Shown here: piece by piece, positions 7,724 to 14,595 of the stretch
Position numbering within the stretch: the stretch's first letter is position 1
Layout: the number at the start of each line of letters is the position of its first letter
NCBI RefSeq assembly: GCF_027158465.1
Contig: NZ_JAMKYL010000011.1
Coordinates: forward strand, 1-15,080
Reading direction: 5' to 3'
Source: Oxalobacter paeniformigenes
GTDB taxonomy: Bacteria; Pseudomonadota; Gammaproteobacteria; Burkholderiales; Burkholderiaceae_D
DNA length: 15,080 bases
The notes under the pieces: generated by a model
Databases searched by the model: none
Seen by the model: only the letters and a program-made list of their open reading frames with translations
Told to the model about the DNA's origin: nothing
Program-made: the position numbers and the translations under genes

Positions 7724-8428
7724 ATGGGAAAGCATATTCTCGAATTGCAACAGGTATCGATGGTGTACGGTATGGTCAACGCCCTGACGGCGATCGATCT
7801 GAACGTTAGGGAAGGGGAGTGGCTGGCGATCATGGGGCCATCCGGCTCCGGCAAGACGACACTGATGAATATTATCGGTTGCATGGACAAACCGTCTTTC
7901 GGAAAAGTCGTTCTGGACGGTCAGGATGTGACGACGGCCACGATGCGTGAGCTGACTGCCATCCGGCGTGACAAGATCGGGCTGATTTTCCAGCAGTTTC
8001 ATTTGATTTCGTATCTGACGGCGCTGGAAAACGTGATGATGGCACAGTATTACCACAGCATGGTCGACGAGCGTGAAGCGATGGCGGCGCTCGAACGGGT
8101 CGGACTCGGCCAGCGTGCGCGCCATTTGCCCAGTCAGCTTTCAGGTGGCGAACAGCAGCGGGTTTGCATCGCACGTGCATTGATCAATTATCCCAGACTG
8201 ATTCTGGCTGATGAACCGACCGGAAATCTCGATGGAGAAAATGAAGAAATCGTCATGGATATTTTCCGGCAGCTTCATGACGAAGGCAGTTCAATCATTA
8301 TGGTCACACATTCGCTGGAAGTGGCCGCTCATGCCGAAAGACATATCGTGCTGGAACATGGTCGCATCGTGAAGTGGTCGGAATCCAAGGAAAACCGTGC
8401 TGCGGTTTCACAGTTGTATGGAATCTAG
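7724..8428 (+). CDS. LolD/MacB-type ABC transporter ATPase (Cj1663-like)
   Basis: A 234-residue nucleotide-binding subunit with every expected motif: Walker A GPSGSGKT (38-45), Q-loop glutamine (Q90, in IFQQF), signature LSGGEQQR (139-146), Walker B LILADEP (159-165) and H-loop H196. The size and sequence match the compact LolD/MacB class that drives FtsX-fold permeases. It should energise the two permeases just upstream. Two starts are possible. The ATG at 7718 overlaps the previous stop as ATGA, but the ATG at 7724 is seven bases from GAGGTG, the better spacing, and is preferred. The DUF4418 gene follows after 11 bases. Position equals Cj1663 in the C. jejuni cluster. Confidence 0.92.
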   Translation: MGKHILELQQVSMVYGMVNALTAIDLNVREGEWLAIMGPSGSGKTTLMNIIGCMDKPSFGKVVLDGQDVTTATMRELTAIRRDKIGLIFQQFHLISYLTALENVMMAQYYHSMVDEREAMAALERVGLGQRARHLPSQLSGGEQQRVCIARALINYPRLILADEPTGNLDGENEEIVMDIFRQLHDEGSSIIMVTHSLEVAAHAERHIVLEHGRIVKWSESKENRAAVSQLYGI

Positions 8429-8439
8429 GGGGGAAAAGG

Positions 8440-8877
8440 ATGTGGAACAGGATATTGGTTGCATCTGTCGTGACAGGACTCGGTGTATTGCTGGCTGTTA
8501 CCGTGAAATTTCTGTTGCCTCCGTGTCATGCCATGCTGACACTGGTTTCAGGCACCATGGTTCCCATGAAATGCCATTGGTCGTCACAAATGATCGCAGG
8601 ATTGGGAGTGCTGATCGCATGTGAAGGTATTTCGCTGGGTGTGATGCAAGCGGTCGCCGCGCGGCAGGCGCTGGGTATCGTCGTCATGCTGACGGCCATG
8701 TTGGCGATGGCCGTTCCGACGGTTCTGATCGGCGTTTGTGATCCGGATGTGATGCCGTGCCGTATGGGGATGTTGCCTGCGACGCTGGTGATCGGTGTAT
8801 TGCTTGTATTGGCGGGGATCGGAAATACGGTGTATTTGTGGCGCAAAAATACGTCCGGTTTCACAGTGCGGTCATGA
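8440..8877 (+). CDS. DUF4418 family four-helix membrane protein
   Basis: A small 145-residue membrane protein with about four hydrophobic segments (near 5-26, 50-70, 74-98 and 111-133). Two conserved-looking motifs mark it as DUF4418: PCHAM...MKCHWS (C29, H30, C45, H46) after the first helix, and C100...C107 in a CDPDVMPC stretch after the third. If helices are arranged as predicted, both Cys/His clusters lie on the same face of the membrane and could bind a metal or form disulfides. No function is established. Such proteins commonly sit beside an FtsX-fold permease and an ATPase, as here. The start is well set by a strong purine tract (GGGGGGAAAAGG) directly upstream. Its stop meets a possible ATG of the next gene at 8874. 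Confidence 0.8.
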   Translation: MWNRILVASVVTGLGVLLAVTVKFLLPPCHAMLTLVSGTMVPMKCHWSSQMIAGLGVLIACEGISLGVMQAVAARQALGIVVMLTAMLAMAVPTVLIGVCDPDVMPCRMGMLPATLVIGVLLVLAGIGNTVYLWRKNTSGFTVRS

Positions 8878-8894
8878 TAGGCGGAAACACGGAT

Positions 8895-10106
8895 ATGAAG
8901 AAAAGACCGTTGACGACAAACCGGATCGCTTTTGAGAATATCCGGCGCAAGCCTTTCAGAACCTGGGGACAGATTCTGGTGGTTGCGTTATTCACTTTCG
9001 TCCTGTTTTGCGGTTCCGTATTGTCTGGATGCATAAGAAACGGTATGGAAAGTATGTCGGAAAGGCTTGGCGCCGATCTGATGGTCGTGCCTTACGGGTA
9101 CGACAAGCAGTTGCAAAGCGCACTGTTGCGCGGAGAACCCGGTACGTTCTATCTCGATCAGACACTGGAAGAAAAGATCCGCGCGTTTCCGGGTGTCGAA
9201 AATGTCTCATCACAGATTTTCATCGCATCGTTGCAGGCGGCATGTTGTTCCGTTCCGGTGCAACTGATCGGTTTCGATCCTGCGTCCGACAGGGTTATCC
9301 AGCCATGGATCGAGGGGACGTTGCATATGGCGTTGAAAGGAGACGAGGTGATTGTCGGGCATAAAGTGACGGGCAAGGTGGGAGAACGTATTACGTTTTT
9401 CGGCAAACCGTACCGTATCGCCGCCAGACTGGACAATACCGGCATGGGATTCGATACATCGGTTTTCGTGACGCATGAAACGGCGCGTCAAATGATTTCC
9501 AAACTGGAAATTGCACCGCTTTTTGCGGTAAAGGAAAATCATCCTGTCGTTTCGACCATGATGGTCCATGTCAAGCCAGGTTTCGATCCTCGCCGTGTCG
9601 CCAATGACATCCTGTTCCGCTATGCCGCTATCTATAACCTGGATATGGTCATGACGAAAAACATGTTCAGTGAAATCGCGTTGCGTCTGAACGCTTTTTC
9701 ATATGTGGCTTACGGTATGGCCGGTTTGCTGTGGGTGACGGCGCTGGGTGTGATGGCGCTGGTTTTTTCCATGATTGTCAACGAGCGGAAGCGGGAATTC
9801 AGTTTGTTGCGGATTTTTGGAGCGTCCAGAGGGAAGATTCATCGTATTTTGATGATGGAGTCCCTCATGATCAGCGTGGCTGGTGCGTTGTGTGGTTTGT
9901 GTGTTGCTGCGTTGGTGTTGTTTCCGTTCAGTACGCTGATCGGATTGCTGGTCAAATTACCTTTTGTGATGCCTTCTGCCGGTTCAATTGGCATAACGGG
10001 TTTGCTTTGTCTGATTGCCGCAGCAGCAATCGGTCCGCTTTCCTGTCTGTACTGTGTCTGGCGGTTGAACCGCAGTGATATTTCTTTTGCGCTGAGAGGA
10101 ATCTGA
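8895..10106 (+). CDS. FtsX-fold ABC permease, DUF4418-associated
   Basis: A 403-residue permease with the MacB/FtsX architecture: one helix at about 26-46, a periplasmic domain to about 270, then three C-terminal helices. The coupling segment NERKREFSLLRIFGASRG precedes the third. It belongs to a different branch from the two upstream permeases. After helix one it has LGADLMVVPYGYD, and the periplasmic part contains a vicinal cysteine pair (C117-C118) followed by SVPVQLIGFDP. A pair of adjacent cysteines in the periplasm, next to a Cys-rich DUF4418 partner, suggests thiol or metal chemistry, but that is inference. The ATG at 8895 is preferred over 8874 (which overlaps the previous stop) because AGGCGGA lies upstream. 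With only one permease it should form a homodimer on the ATPase that follows. Confidence 0.85.
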   Translation: MKKRPLTTNRIAFENIRRKPFRTWGQILVVALFTFVLFCGSVLSGCIRNGMESMSERLGADLMVVPYGYDKQLQSALLRGEPGTFYLDQTLEEKIRAFPGVENVSSQIFIASLQAACCSVPVQLIGFDPASDRVIQPWIEGTLHMALKGDEVIVGHKVTGKVGERITFFGKPYRIAARLDNTGMGFDTSVFVTHETARQMISKLEIAPLFAVKENHPVVSTMMVHVKPGFDPRRVANDILFRYAAIYNLDMVMTKNMFSEIALRLNAFSYVAYGMAGLLWVTALGVMALVFSMIVNERKREFSLLRIFGASRGKIHRILMMESLMISVAGALCGLCVAALVLFPFSTLIGLLVKLPFVMPSAGSIGITGLLCLIAAAAIGPLSCLYCVWRLNRSDISFALRGI

Positions 10107-10837
10107 TGGTGTTGAAAATCCACGGATTGACCCGGTATTTTGAGCGTGGAGACACAAGGTTCACTGCGGTCGATGGTGTGAATCTTGAGGTCGGAGAGAG
10201 GGATTTTGTCCAGATTGTCGGTCGTTCGGGGAGCGGCAAAACGACTTTGCTGAATCTGGTGACGGGGCTGTTGACTCCCCAACAGGGTGATATTGTTCTG
10301 ATGGGACGTCATCTTGCGGGACTGGATGACAGGAAGATGTCCATGATGCGTAACACATGGATCGGGTATGTCCCACAGGGAAACAGTTTGCTGGACAATT
10401 TTTCGGTAATGGATAATGTCAGGTTGCCTTATTATCTTTCGGTCAACAGCCGTGATGATATTACTGGACGGGCGGATTATTTGTTGAATGCGGCCGGGAT
10501 CGGTCATTTGCGGGATATGTACCCGTCACAGCTTTCCGGTGGTGAGAGGCGCCGTGCGGCGATTGCGCGTGCCTTGATCAATTCTCCCAAAATACTGGTG
10601 GCCGATGAACCGACCGCCGATCTGGATGTCGCGTCTGCAAGGATGATGATGTCGTTATTGGACCGTATTCATGCCGGTGGTACGACGGTGTTGCTGGTTA
10701 CGCATGAACTGGACGTCATCAGTTTCGACAGGCGCATCTGTCTGATGTGTGACGGCCGTTTGCGTGAACTGTCGTCCGATAGACTGAACAGGGAAGATCT
10801 GGTTTCGGAATTGTCGTTTCCGGGAGCGACGGTGTAA
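10106..10837 (+). CDS. LolD/MacB-type ABC transporter ATPase, second module
   Basis: A 243-residue nucleotide-binding subunit with Walker A GRSGSGKT (39-46), Q-loop glutamine Q91, signature LSGGERRR (143-150), Walker B ILVADEP (163-169) and H-loop H190. All catalytic residues are present. Its ATG overlaps the stop of the preceding permease (TGATG), and GAGAGG precedes it at good spacing, so translation is coupled and the pair should form one transporter. The protein is clearly distinct from the first ATPase of the locus. The signature tail and D-loop differ (ERRRAAIARAL and EPTADLD here, against EQQRVCIARAL and EPTGNLD), so the two modules are not a recent duplication. It is the last gene of the iron locus, followed five bases later by a terminator. 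Confidence 0.92.
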   Translation: MVLKIHGLTRYFERGDTRFTAVDGVNLEVGERDFVQIVGRSGSGKTTLLNLVTGLLTPQQGDIVLMGRHLAGLDDRKMSMMRNTWIGYVPQGNSLLDNFSVMDNVRLPYYLSVNSRDDITGRADYLLNAAGIGHLRDMYPSQLSGGERRRAAIARALINSPKILVADEPTADLDVASARMMMSLLDRIHAGGTTVLLVTHELDVISFDRRICLMCDGRLRELSSDRLNREDLVSELSFPGATV

Positions 10838-10841
10838 AAGC

Positions 10842-10874
10842 AAAAGCCCGAATGATCATCATTCGGGCTTTTTT
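10842..10874. terminator. Bidirectional terminator between the iron locus and tRNA-His
   Basis: Fourteen-base perfect arms, AAAAGCCCGAATGA (10842-10855) and TCATTCGGGCTTTT (10859-10872), close a three-base loop. The plus strand continues into T's, and the minus strand continues with TTTTGCTTTT, so it can stop transcription from both sides. It serves the last ATPase gene (five bases away) and the convergent tRNA-His gene, whose 3' end is about seven bases away. Confidence 0.9.
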
Positions 10875-10880
10875 GACTGG

Positions 10881-10957
10881 TGGGGTGGAAGATGGGGCTC
10901 GAACCCACGACAACAGGAATCACAATCCTGGACTCTACCAACTGAGCTACTTCCACC
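10881..10957 (-). tRNA. tRNA-His (anticodon GTG)
   Basis: The minus strand folds into a full cloverleaf. It has an eight-pair acceptor including the extra G-1:C73 pair specific to histidine tRNAs (GGTGGAAG with CTTCCACC) and a D-arm AGCTCAGTTGGTAGAG. The anticodon arm is CAGGA-TTGTGAT-TCCTG with GTG at 10921-10923, the T-arm loop is GGTTCGAGCCC, and the CCA end is encoded. It lies downstream of tolC in the same direction and convergent to the iron locus. Confidence 0.97.
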
Positions 10958-11002
10958 ATTGGTTGCACGGCCACTTGAACCGAACAACTTACAAGACTTG
11001 AA

Positions 11003-11031
11003 ATTATACGGTAATTCAAAGGATATGGCAA
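11003..11031 (-). promoter_or_regulatory. Promoter for tRNA-His
   Basis: The minus strand carries TTGCCA (11026-11031) and a perfect TATAAT (11003-11008) with 17 bases between them, about 45 bases before the tRNA. It starts six bases past the tolC stop. No terminator lies between tolC and the tRNA, so some transcript may also come from tolC. Confidence 0.75.
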
Positions 11032-11036
11032 GATTC

Positions 11037-12341
11037 CTATTTCTTCAACAGCAGATTGACCCGTTTGAGATCTTCTTCGTTGAGGATACCGGCGGCCTGT
11101 TTCAGGCGCAGTCCCTGGACGATGGTATTGTTCCGGGCTTGTGTGAGATCACGGCGAGTCATGAAAACCTGTTGTTCGGCATTGAGCACGTCGATGTTGA
11201 TGCGCACACCGACTTCATAACCCAGCTTGTTGGACTCGAGAGATGACAGGCTGGCGACTTCCGCGGCCTCCAGCGCCCGGACTTGCGACAAACCGCTATT
11301 GACACTGAGATACGATTGCCGTGCCTGTTGCGCCGCATTGCGTCTGGATGCTTCCAGATCGTTGCGTGCCTTGTCTTCGAGCGCCACGGATTCCTTGACC
11401 TTGCTGGTAACGCCGAAACCGGAAAAGAGCGGCATATTCCACTGGATACCGACCATCTTGGAAGTGTTGTAGTCACGAATGCCGCCATTGCTGTCGATGA
11501 TGTATTGATCGCGATTGGTATGATTGTACGAAGCGACCAGATCGACAGTCGGATAATGTCCCGCCTTGCTGATTTCGATGTTGCGGCGTGCCATTTCATG
11601 GGAAAGCCGGTACTGGATGACCTGATAATTCTGTTGTTCGGCAGAACTGACCCAGTTGGACATCACGTTCGGTTCCGGTGCGCTGAGCTTGATGTCCTTT
11701 TTGAGAGGATCAAGGATGCCTGGCGGATGACCGATGATTTGTTCCAGAGCTGTGCGCTTGACTTCAAGATCATTGATGGCGGCGATTTCATCTGCTTCCG
11801 CCAGGTTGTAACGTGCCTGGGCTTCATGCGTATCGGTGATGGTGACGGTGCCGACTTCAAAACTGCGTTTTGCCAGCTCGAGCTGTTCGCTGACCGCCGC
11901 TTTTTGTGCACGTGCGAATGTCAGGACATCTTCAGCAGCCAGAATGTCGAAGTATGCCTGTGCCACGCGTACCATCAGATCCTGTTGCGCTTGCGCGAAT
12001 TGTGCCTCGCTGATGGAAACCTCGAGTTTGCTGTTGGCATAGTTCTGGAAATCAGCCCAGTTGAATATCGGTTGTGTCAGGGCGATCGTGTATTTGTTTT
12101 CCGAATAATCCAGATCTTCCATGTAATTCCGTCCATAACCACCGGATGCGCTCAGGTTCGGCAACAGTCTGGAAAGTCCCTGAACGCTTTTTTCCTGACC
12201 GGCCATCAGGGCGGCGCGGGCACTGGCATATTGTGGATCGTTGGCCAGGGCTTCCATATAGGTTTGCATGAGATCGGCGGCCATTACATTGGCGGTAAGA
12301 AGACAACCGGCAATAATGGATAGGACAGGGCGGTAGTGCAT
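11037..12341 (-). CDS. tolC: TolC-type outer-membrane channel protein
   Basis: A 434-residue outer-membrane efflux protein that forms the trimeric exit duct for drug exporters and type I secretion. A signal peptide occupies residues 1-21 (cleavage after VMA). The mature part starts with DLMQTYMEALANDPQYASARA, the standard TolC opening, and shows the two repeated halves: a beta-strand block (LSASGGYGRNYM and, later, TVDLVASYNHT), each followed by long helical segments. The second half has the WNMPLFSGF strand, and the ending is NVLNAEQQ-like (DVLNAEQQVFMTRRDL). There is no lipobox cysteine, unlike the other outer-membrane factor in this window. TTGGAG precedes the ATG. The methyltransferase gene lies 37 bases upstream in the same direction, a pcm-tolC order common in betaproteobacteria, so both are probably co-transcribed. 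Confidence 0.92.
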   Translation of the reverse strand: MHYRPVLSIIAGCLLTANVMAADLMQTYMEALANDPQYASARAALMAGQEKSVQGLSRLLPNLSASGGYGRNYMEDLDYSENKYTIALTQPIFNWADFQNYANSKLEVSISEAQFAQAQQDLMVRVAQAYFDILAAEDVLTFARAQKAAVSEQLELAKRSFEVGTVTITDTHEAQARYNLAEADEIAAINDLEVKRTALEQIIGHPPGILDPLKKDIKLSAPEPNVMSNWVSSAEQQNYQVIQYRLSHEMARRNIEISKAGHYPTVDLVASYNHTNRDQYIIDSNGGIRDYNTSKMVGIQWNMPLFSGFGVTSKVKESVALEDKARNDLEASRRNAAQQARQSYLSVNSGLSQVRALEAAEVASLSSLESNKLGYEVGVRINIDVLNAEQQVFMTRRDLTQARNNTIVQGLRLKQAAGILNEEDLKRVNLLLKK

Positions 12342-12378
12342 GCTTGCTCCAAGATAATCGGACGGTATTCAATCCAGT

Positions 12379-13032
12379 TCAAAAACGGAAGCGTGAATAC
12401 GTAGGCTGCTCCCTCAACGGTTTTGCGAATGTATCAAATAATAGCCTGATATCCGGTTCATGGTCCGGAATTTTCTGTAACAGACAGGCCCTGCAACATG
12501 AATTTTCTGCGAGAAAGAACAACATTCGGCCATTCGGTGACAAATGCCGGACAAACGATTCGGGCATGACCGAAACGGCGCCCGACAATACGATCACGTC
12601 AAACGGATGTTCAGGTACGCAGCGTTCAGGTAAAAAACCGTTTTCACATATGACGGTGACATTGCCGATACCGTATCGCGCCAGATTGTTTGCTGCCATT
12701 TCGGCTAGCAACGGTTCGATTTCCAGGGTCGTGACATGTTGCGCACCATGTGAGAGAAGAGCTGCCATGTAACCGGAACCGCTGCCGATTTCGAGTACAT
12801 TGTCGTTACGGTGGATGTCGGCTGCCTGCAAAATGCGTGCTTCGGTCAACGGTGCAAGCATGTTTTCGTTGCATGGCAACGGGATTTCCATGTCGGCATA
12901 AGCGTAAGCGCGGCAGGATGATGGTACGAAATCTTCCCTGCAAATGGCGTCCAGCGCATCGAACACGCTCTGGAGGTGAACACCTCCGGCACGGATCTGG
13001 TTTTCAATCATGTTGGCGCGCGCGGTACGCAT
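12379..13032 (-). CDS. pcm: Protein-L-isoaspartate methyltransferase-like protein
   Basis: A 217-residue Rossmann methyltransferase of the PCMT family. The N-terminal ARANMIENQIRAGGV (residues 4-18) and the SAM loop EIGSGSGYMA (81-90) are typical, followed by an acidic strand end TTLEIEPLL. True repair enzymes recognise isoaspartate with a QTISQP-like motif; here that region reads CNENMLAP (54-61). Protein repair activity is therefore doubtful, and it may be a family branch with another job. The start agrees with relatives, which open a few residues before the first motif, but has no visible Shine-Dalgarno. It leads a unit with tolC 37 bases downstream. The gene symbol reflects family, not proven function. 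Confidence 0.8.
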   Translation of the reverse strand: MRTARANMIENQIRAGGVHLQSVFDALDAICREDFVPSSCRAYAYADMEIPLPCNENMLAPLTEARILQAADIHRNDNVLEIGSGSGYMAALLSHGAQHVTTLEIEPLLAEMAANNLARYGIGNVTVICENGFLPERCVPEHPFDVIVLSGAVSVMPESFVRHLSPNGRMLFFLAENSCCRACLLQKIPDHEPDIRLLFDTFAKPLREQPTYSRFRF

Positions 13033-13065
13033 GGGATCGGTTTTTATCGGTTCATGAACAAGAAC

Positions 13066-13074
13066 ATTTTAGCA
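13066..13074 (-). promoter_or_regulatory. Possible extended -10 promoter for the pcm-tolC unit
   Basis: TGCTAAAAT on the minus strand is an extended -10 element (TGN followed by TAAAAT), 34 bases before the pcm-like start. No good -35 is seen 17 or 18 bases upstream, which is tolerable for extended -10 promoters. Confidence 0.4.
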
Positions 13075-13119
13075 AAAGCCGTCGGGCAGGCACGGCTGTT
13101 TGTATCGAATATGGCAAAT

Positions 13120-13155
13120 TCCGTCCTGATTTTGTTCTTGCGCAATCAGGACGGA
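13120..13155 (-). terminator. Terminator after the outer-membrane lipoprotein gene
   Basis: Perfect 12-base arms (TCCGTCCTGATT at 13120-13131 and AATCAGGACGGA at 13144-13155) enclose a 12-base loop, 15 bases past the stop of the efflux gene. The T-tract on the minus strand is short (ATTTG), so termination may be incomplete. It separates the MacB-type unit from pcm-tolC. Confidence 0.6.
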
Positions 13156-13170
13156 GACATTTTGCAGGGA

Positions 13171-14595
13171 TCAGGAGGCTTGTGCCGGTTGTGCGGGTTG
13201 TTCAGACGATATGGCCGGCACCTGTGGTACGGCTTGCTGCGGTTGCGGATTGCCGGTCAGCCGTGCGCCCAGTGCCTTGTAGATGGCATTTTCGTAATTG
13301 ATCGTATTGTATTTGGTTTCCAGCAGGGTCAGCCGTGACTGGTTTTCCACGCATTTCGCATCCAGCCATTCTTTCAGTTCGTAGGAACCGGCTTCATAAC
13401 GTCGCTGATTGTAAAGACTGATTTGTGCATCTGTATCGTATTTGCGGTTGACGTTTTCAAGCAGGGAAAGAGACTTCCGGTAGGAATAGTAATAGGTATC
13501 CACTTCGTTCAGTGCCGTGTTGACTGCGGAAACCAGATTCAGTTTGGCGTTTTCAAAATCTGCTTCCGAAATCTTGATGTTCCATTTGATCTTGTTCCAT
13601 TGCAGAAACGGCAGATTGATCTGTACGGTACCGGCCAGAAACGGGATGTTGAACATGCTGCTGGACTGGTCGGACGAGACACTCAGGGTACTTCCGATCG
13701 TGACACTGGGATATACGCTGGCCTTGACTGATTCCCAGTCAAGGAATGCAGACTGTATCCGGTATTCGGCGGCCTTGACGTCCGGTCTGAGTCCCAGTGC
13801 GGCGACCGGCACATTCAGATCGACGTGGGTCAGCGGAATGGTGAGAATGTCGGCGGATGCGATGTCGAGCCGGTCTTCAGGTCTCAGATTCATGAGGTTG
13901 CGCAGAGTCTGTTCGATGGTTTTTCGACTGGTTTCAAGCGTCATGAGGCTGTTTTTGGAAGCCAGCAGGGATTGTTCAGCAGTCAATGGTTCCAGCGAGT
14001 CCACTTTTCCGGCAGTATATTTGTTGTTGATGATCTGCAAAAGTTCAGTGTAAAACCGGATGTTTTCTTCGGTCAGCGCGATGGCCTGATTCAGATAGAC
14101 CAGATGGAAATAGCAGTCGACGACGTTATTGATCAGGGTCAGTCGTACCGTTTCAAGGTCTTCGCGGGTGGCATAGTATTCCCATTCCTGGGCAGAGGCG
14201 GCATTGCTCAGTTTCCGCCACAAGTCCAGTTCATAACTGACGCCCAGTTCGGCCATGTAATTGTGCGTTGTCTGACCGGCCTTGGTGTTCGTTGTGGATG
14301 AGGCACCGGTCACGCCTGAAAATTCGGGAACGAGTTCCTGACCGAGCAAATTGGCTTCATACAAGGCCTTGTTCATCGTGATGGCGCTTTTTTTCAGGTC
14401 GGTATTGTTCAAAAGCGCCAGTTCGACGATATGGTTGAGCGTGTCATCCCCGTAGGCTTTCCACCATTCGTGGTCGACACGGAATCCGGCGGCGATGGTT
14501 TGCTGCGGAATGATTCCGGTATCGGGGATCGTTGCGGTTTGTGTGGCACAGCCTGCAACGGCAAGGCATAACAGGATCGAGGGAATCAGTCGCAT
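13171..14595 (-). CDS. NodT/OprM-type outer-membrane efflux lipoprotein
   Basis: A 474-residue outer-membrane factor for a tripartite exporter. It starts with a lipoprotein signal MRLIPSILLCLAVAGC, lipobox LAVAGC, with the lipidated cysteine at C16. The mature protein has the two-fold repeat of the family: DHEWWKAYGDDTLNHIVELAL (about 41-61), a first helical part, then LGLRPDVKAAEYRIQSA (about 272-288) and a second strand-plus-helix part. The last 30 residues are low-complexity, rich in Q, P and A. The ATG overlaps the end of the MacB permease gene by ten bases, so the two are translationally coupled and should work together. A ribosome binding site GGTGGA lies at about eight bases. The substrate is not predictable. 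Confidence 0.92.
   Translation of the reverse strand: MRLIPSILLCLAVAGCATQTATIPDTGIIPQQTIAAGFRVDHEWWKAYGDDTLNHIVELALLNNTDLKKSAITMNKALYEANLLGQELVPEFSGVTGASSTTNTKAGQTTHNYMAELGVSYELDLWRKLSNAASAQEWEYYATREDLETVRLTLINNVVDCYFHLVYLNQAIALTEENIRFYTELLQIINNKYTAGKVDSLEPLTAEQSLLASKNSLMTLETSRKTIEQTLRNLMNLRPEDRLDIASADILTIPLTHVDLNVPVAALGLRPDVKAAEYRIQSAFLDWESVKASVYPSVTIGSTLSVSSDQSSSMFNIPFLAGTVQINLPFLQWNKIKWNIKISEADFENAKLNLVSAVNTALNEVDTYYYSYRKSLSLLENVNRKYDTDAQISLYNQRRYEAGSYELKEWLDAKCVENQSRLTLLETKYNTINYENAIYKALGARLTGNPQPQQAVPQVPAISSEQPAQPAQAS

Noticed and set aside
3118..10957. Iron locus as a genomic island inserted at the tRNA-His 3' end
   Set aside because: The locus abuts the tRNA 3' end, but no integrase, no second copy of the tRNA 3' sequence at 3118-3240, and no obvious shift in base composition were seen.
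11283..12323. 346-residue plus-strand frame opposite tolC
   Set aside because: It is the antisense shadow of a clear TolC gene, with no domain signature or ribosome binding site.
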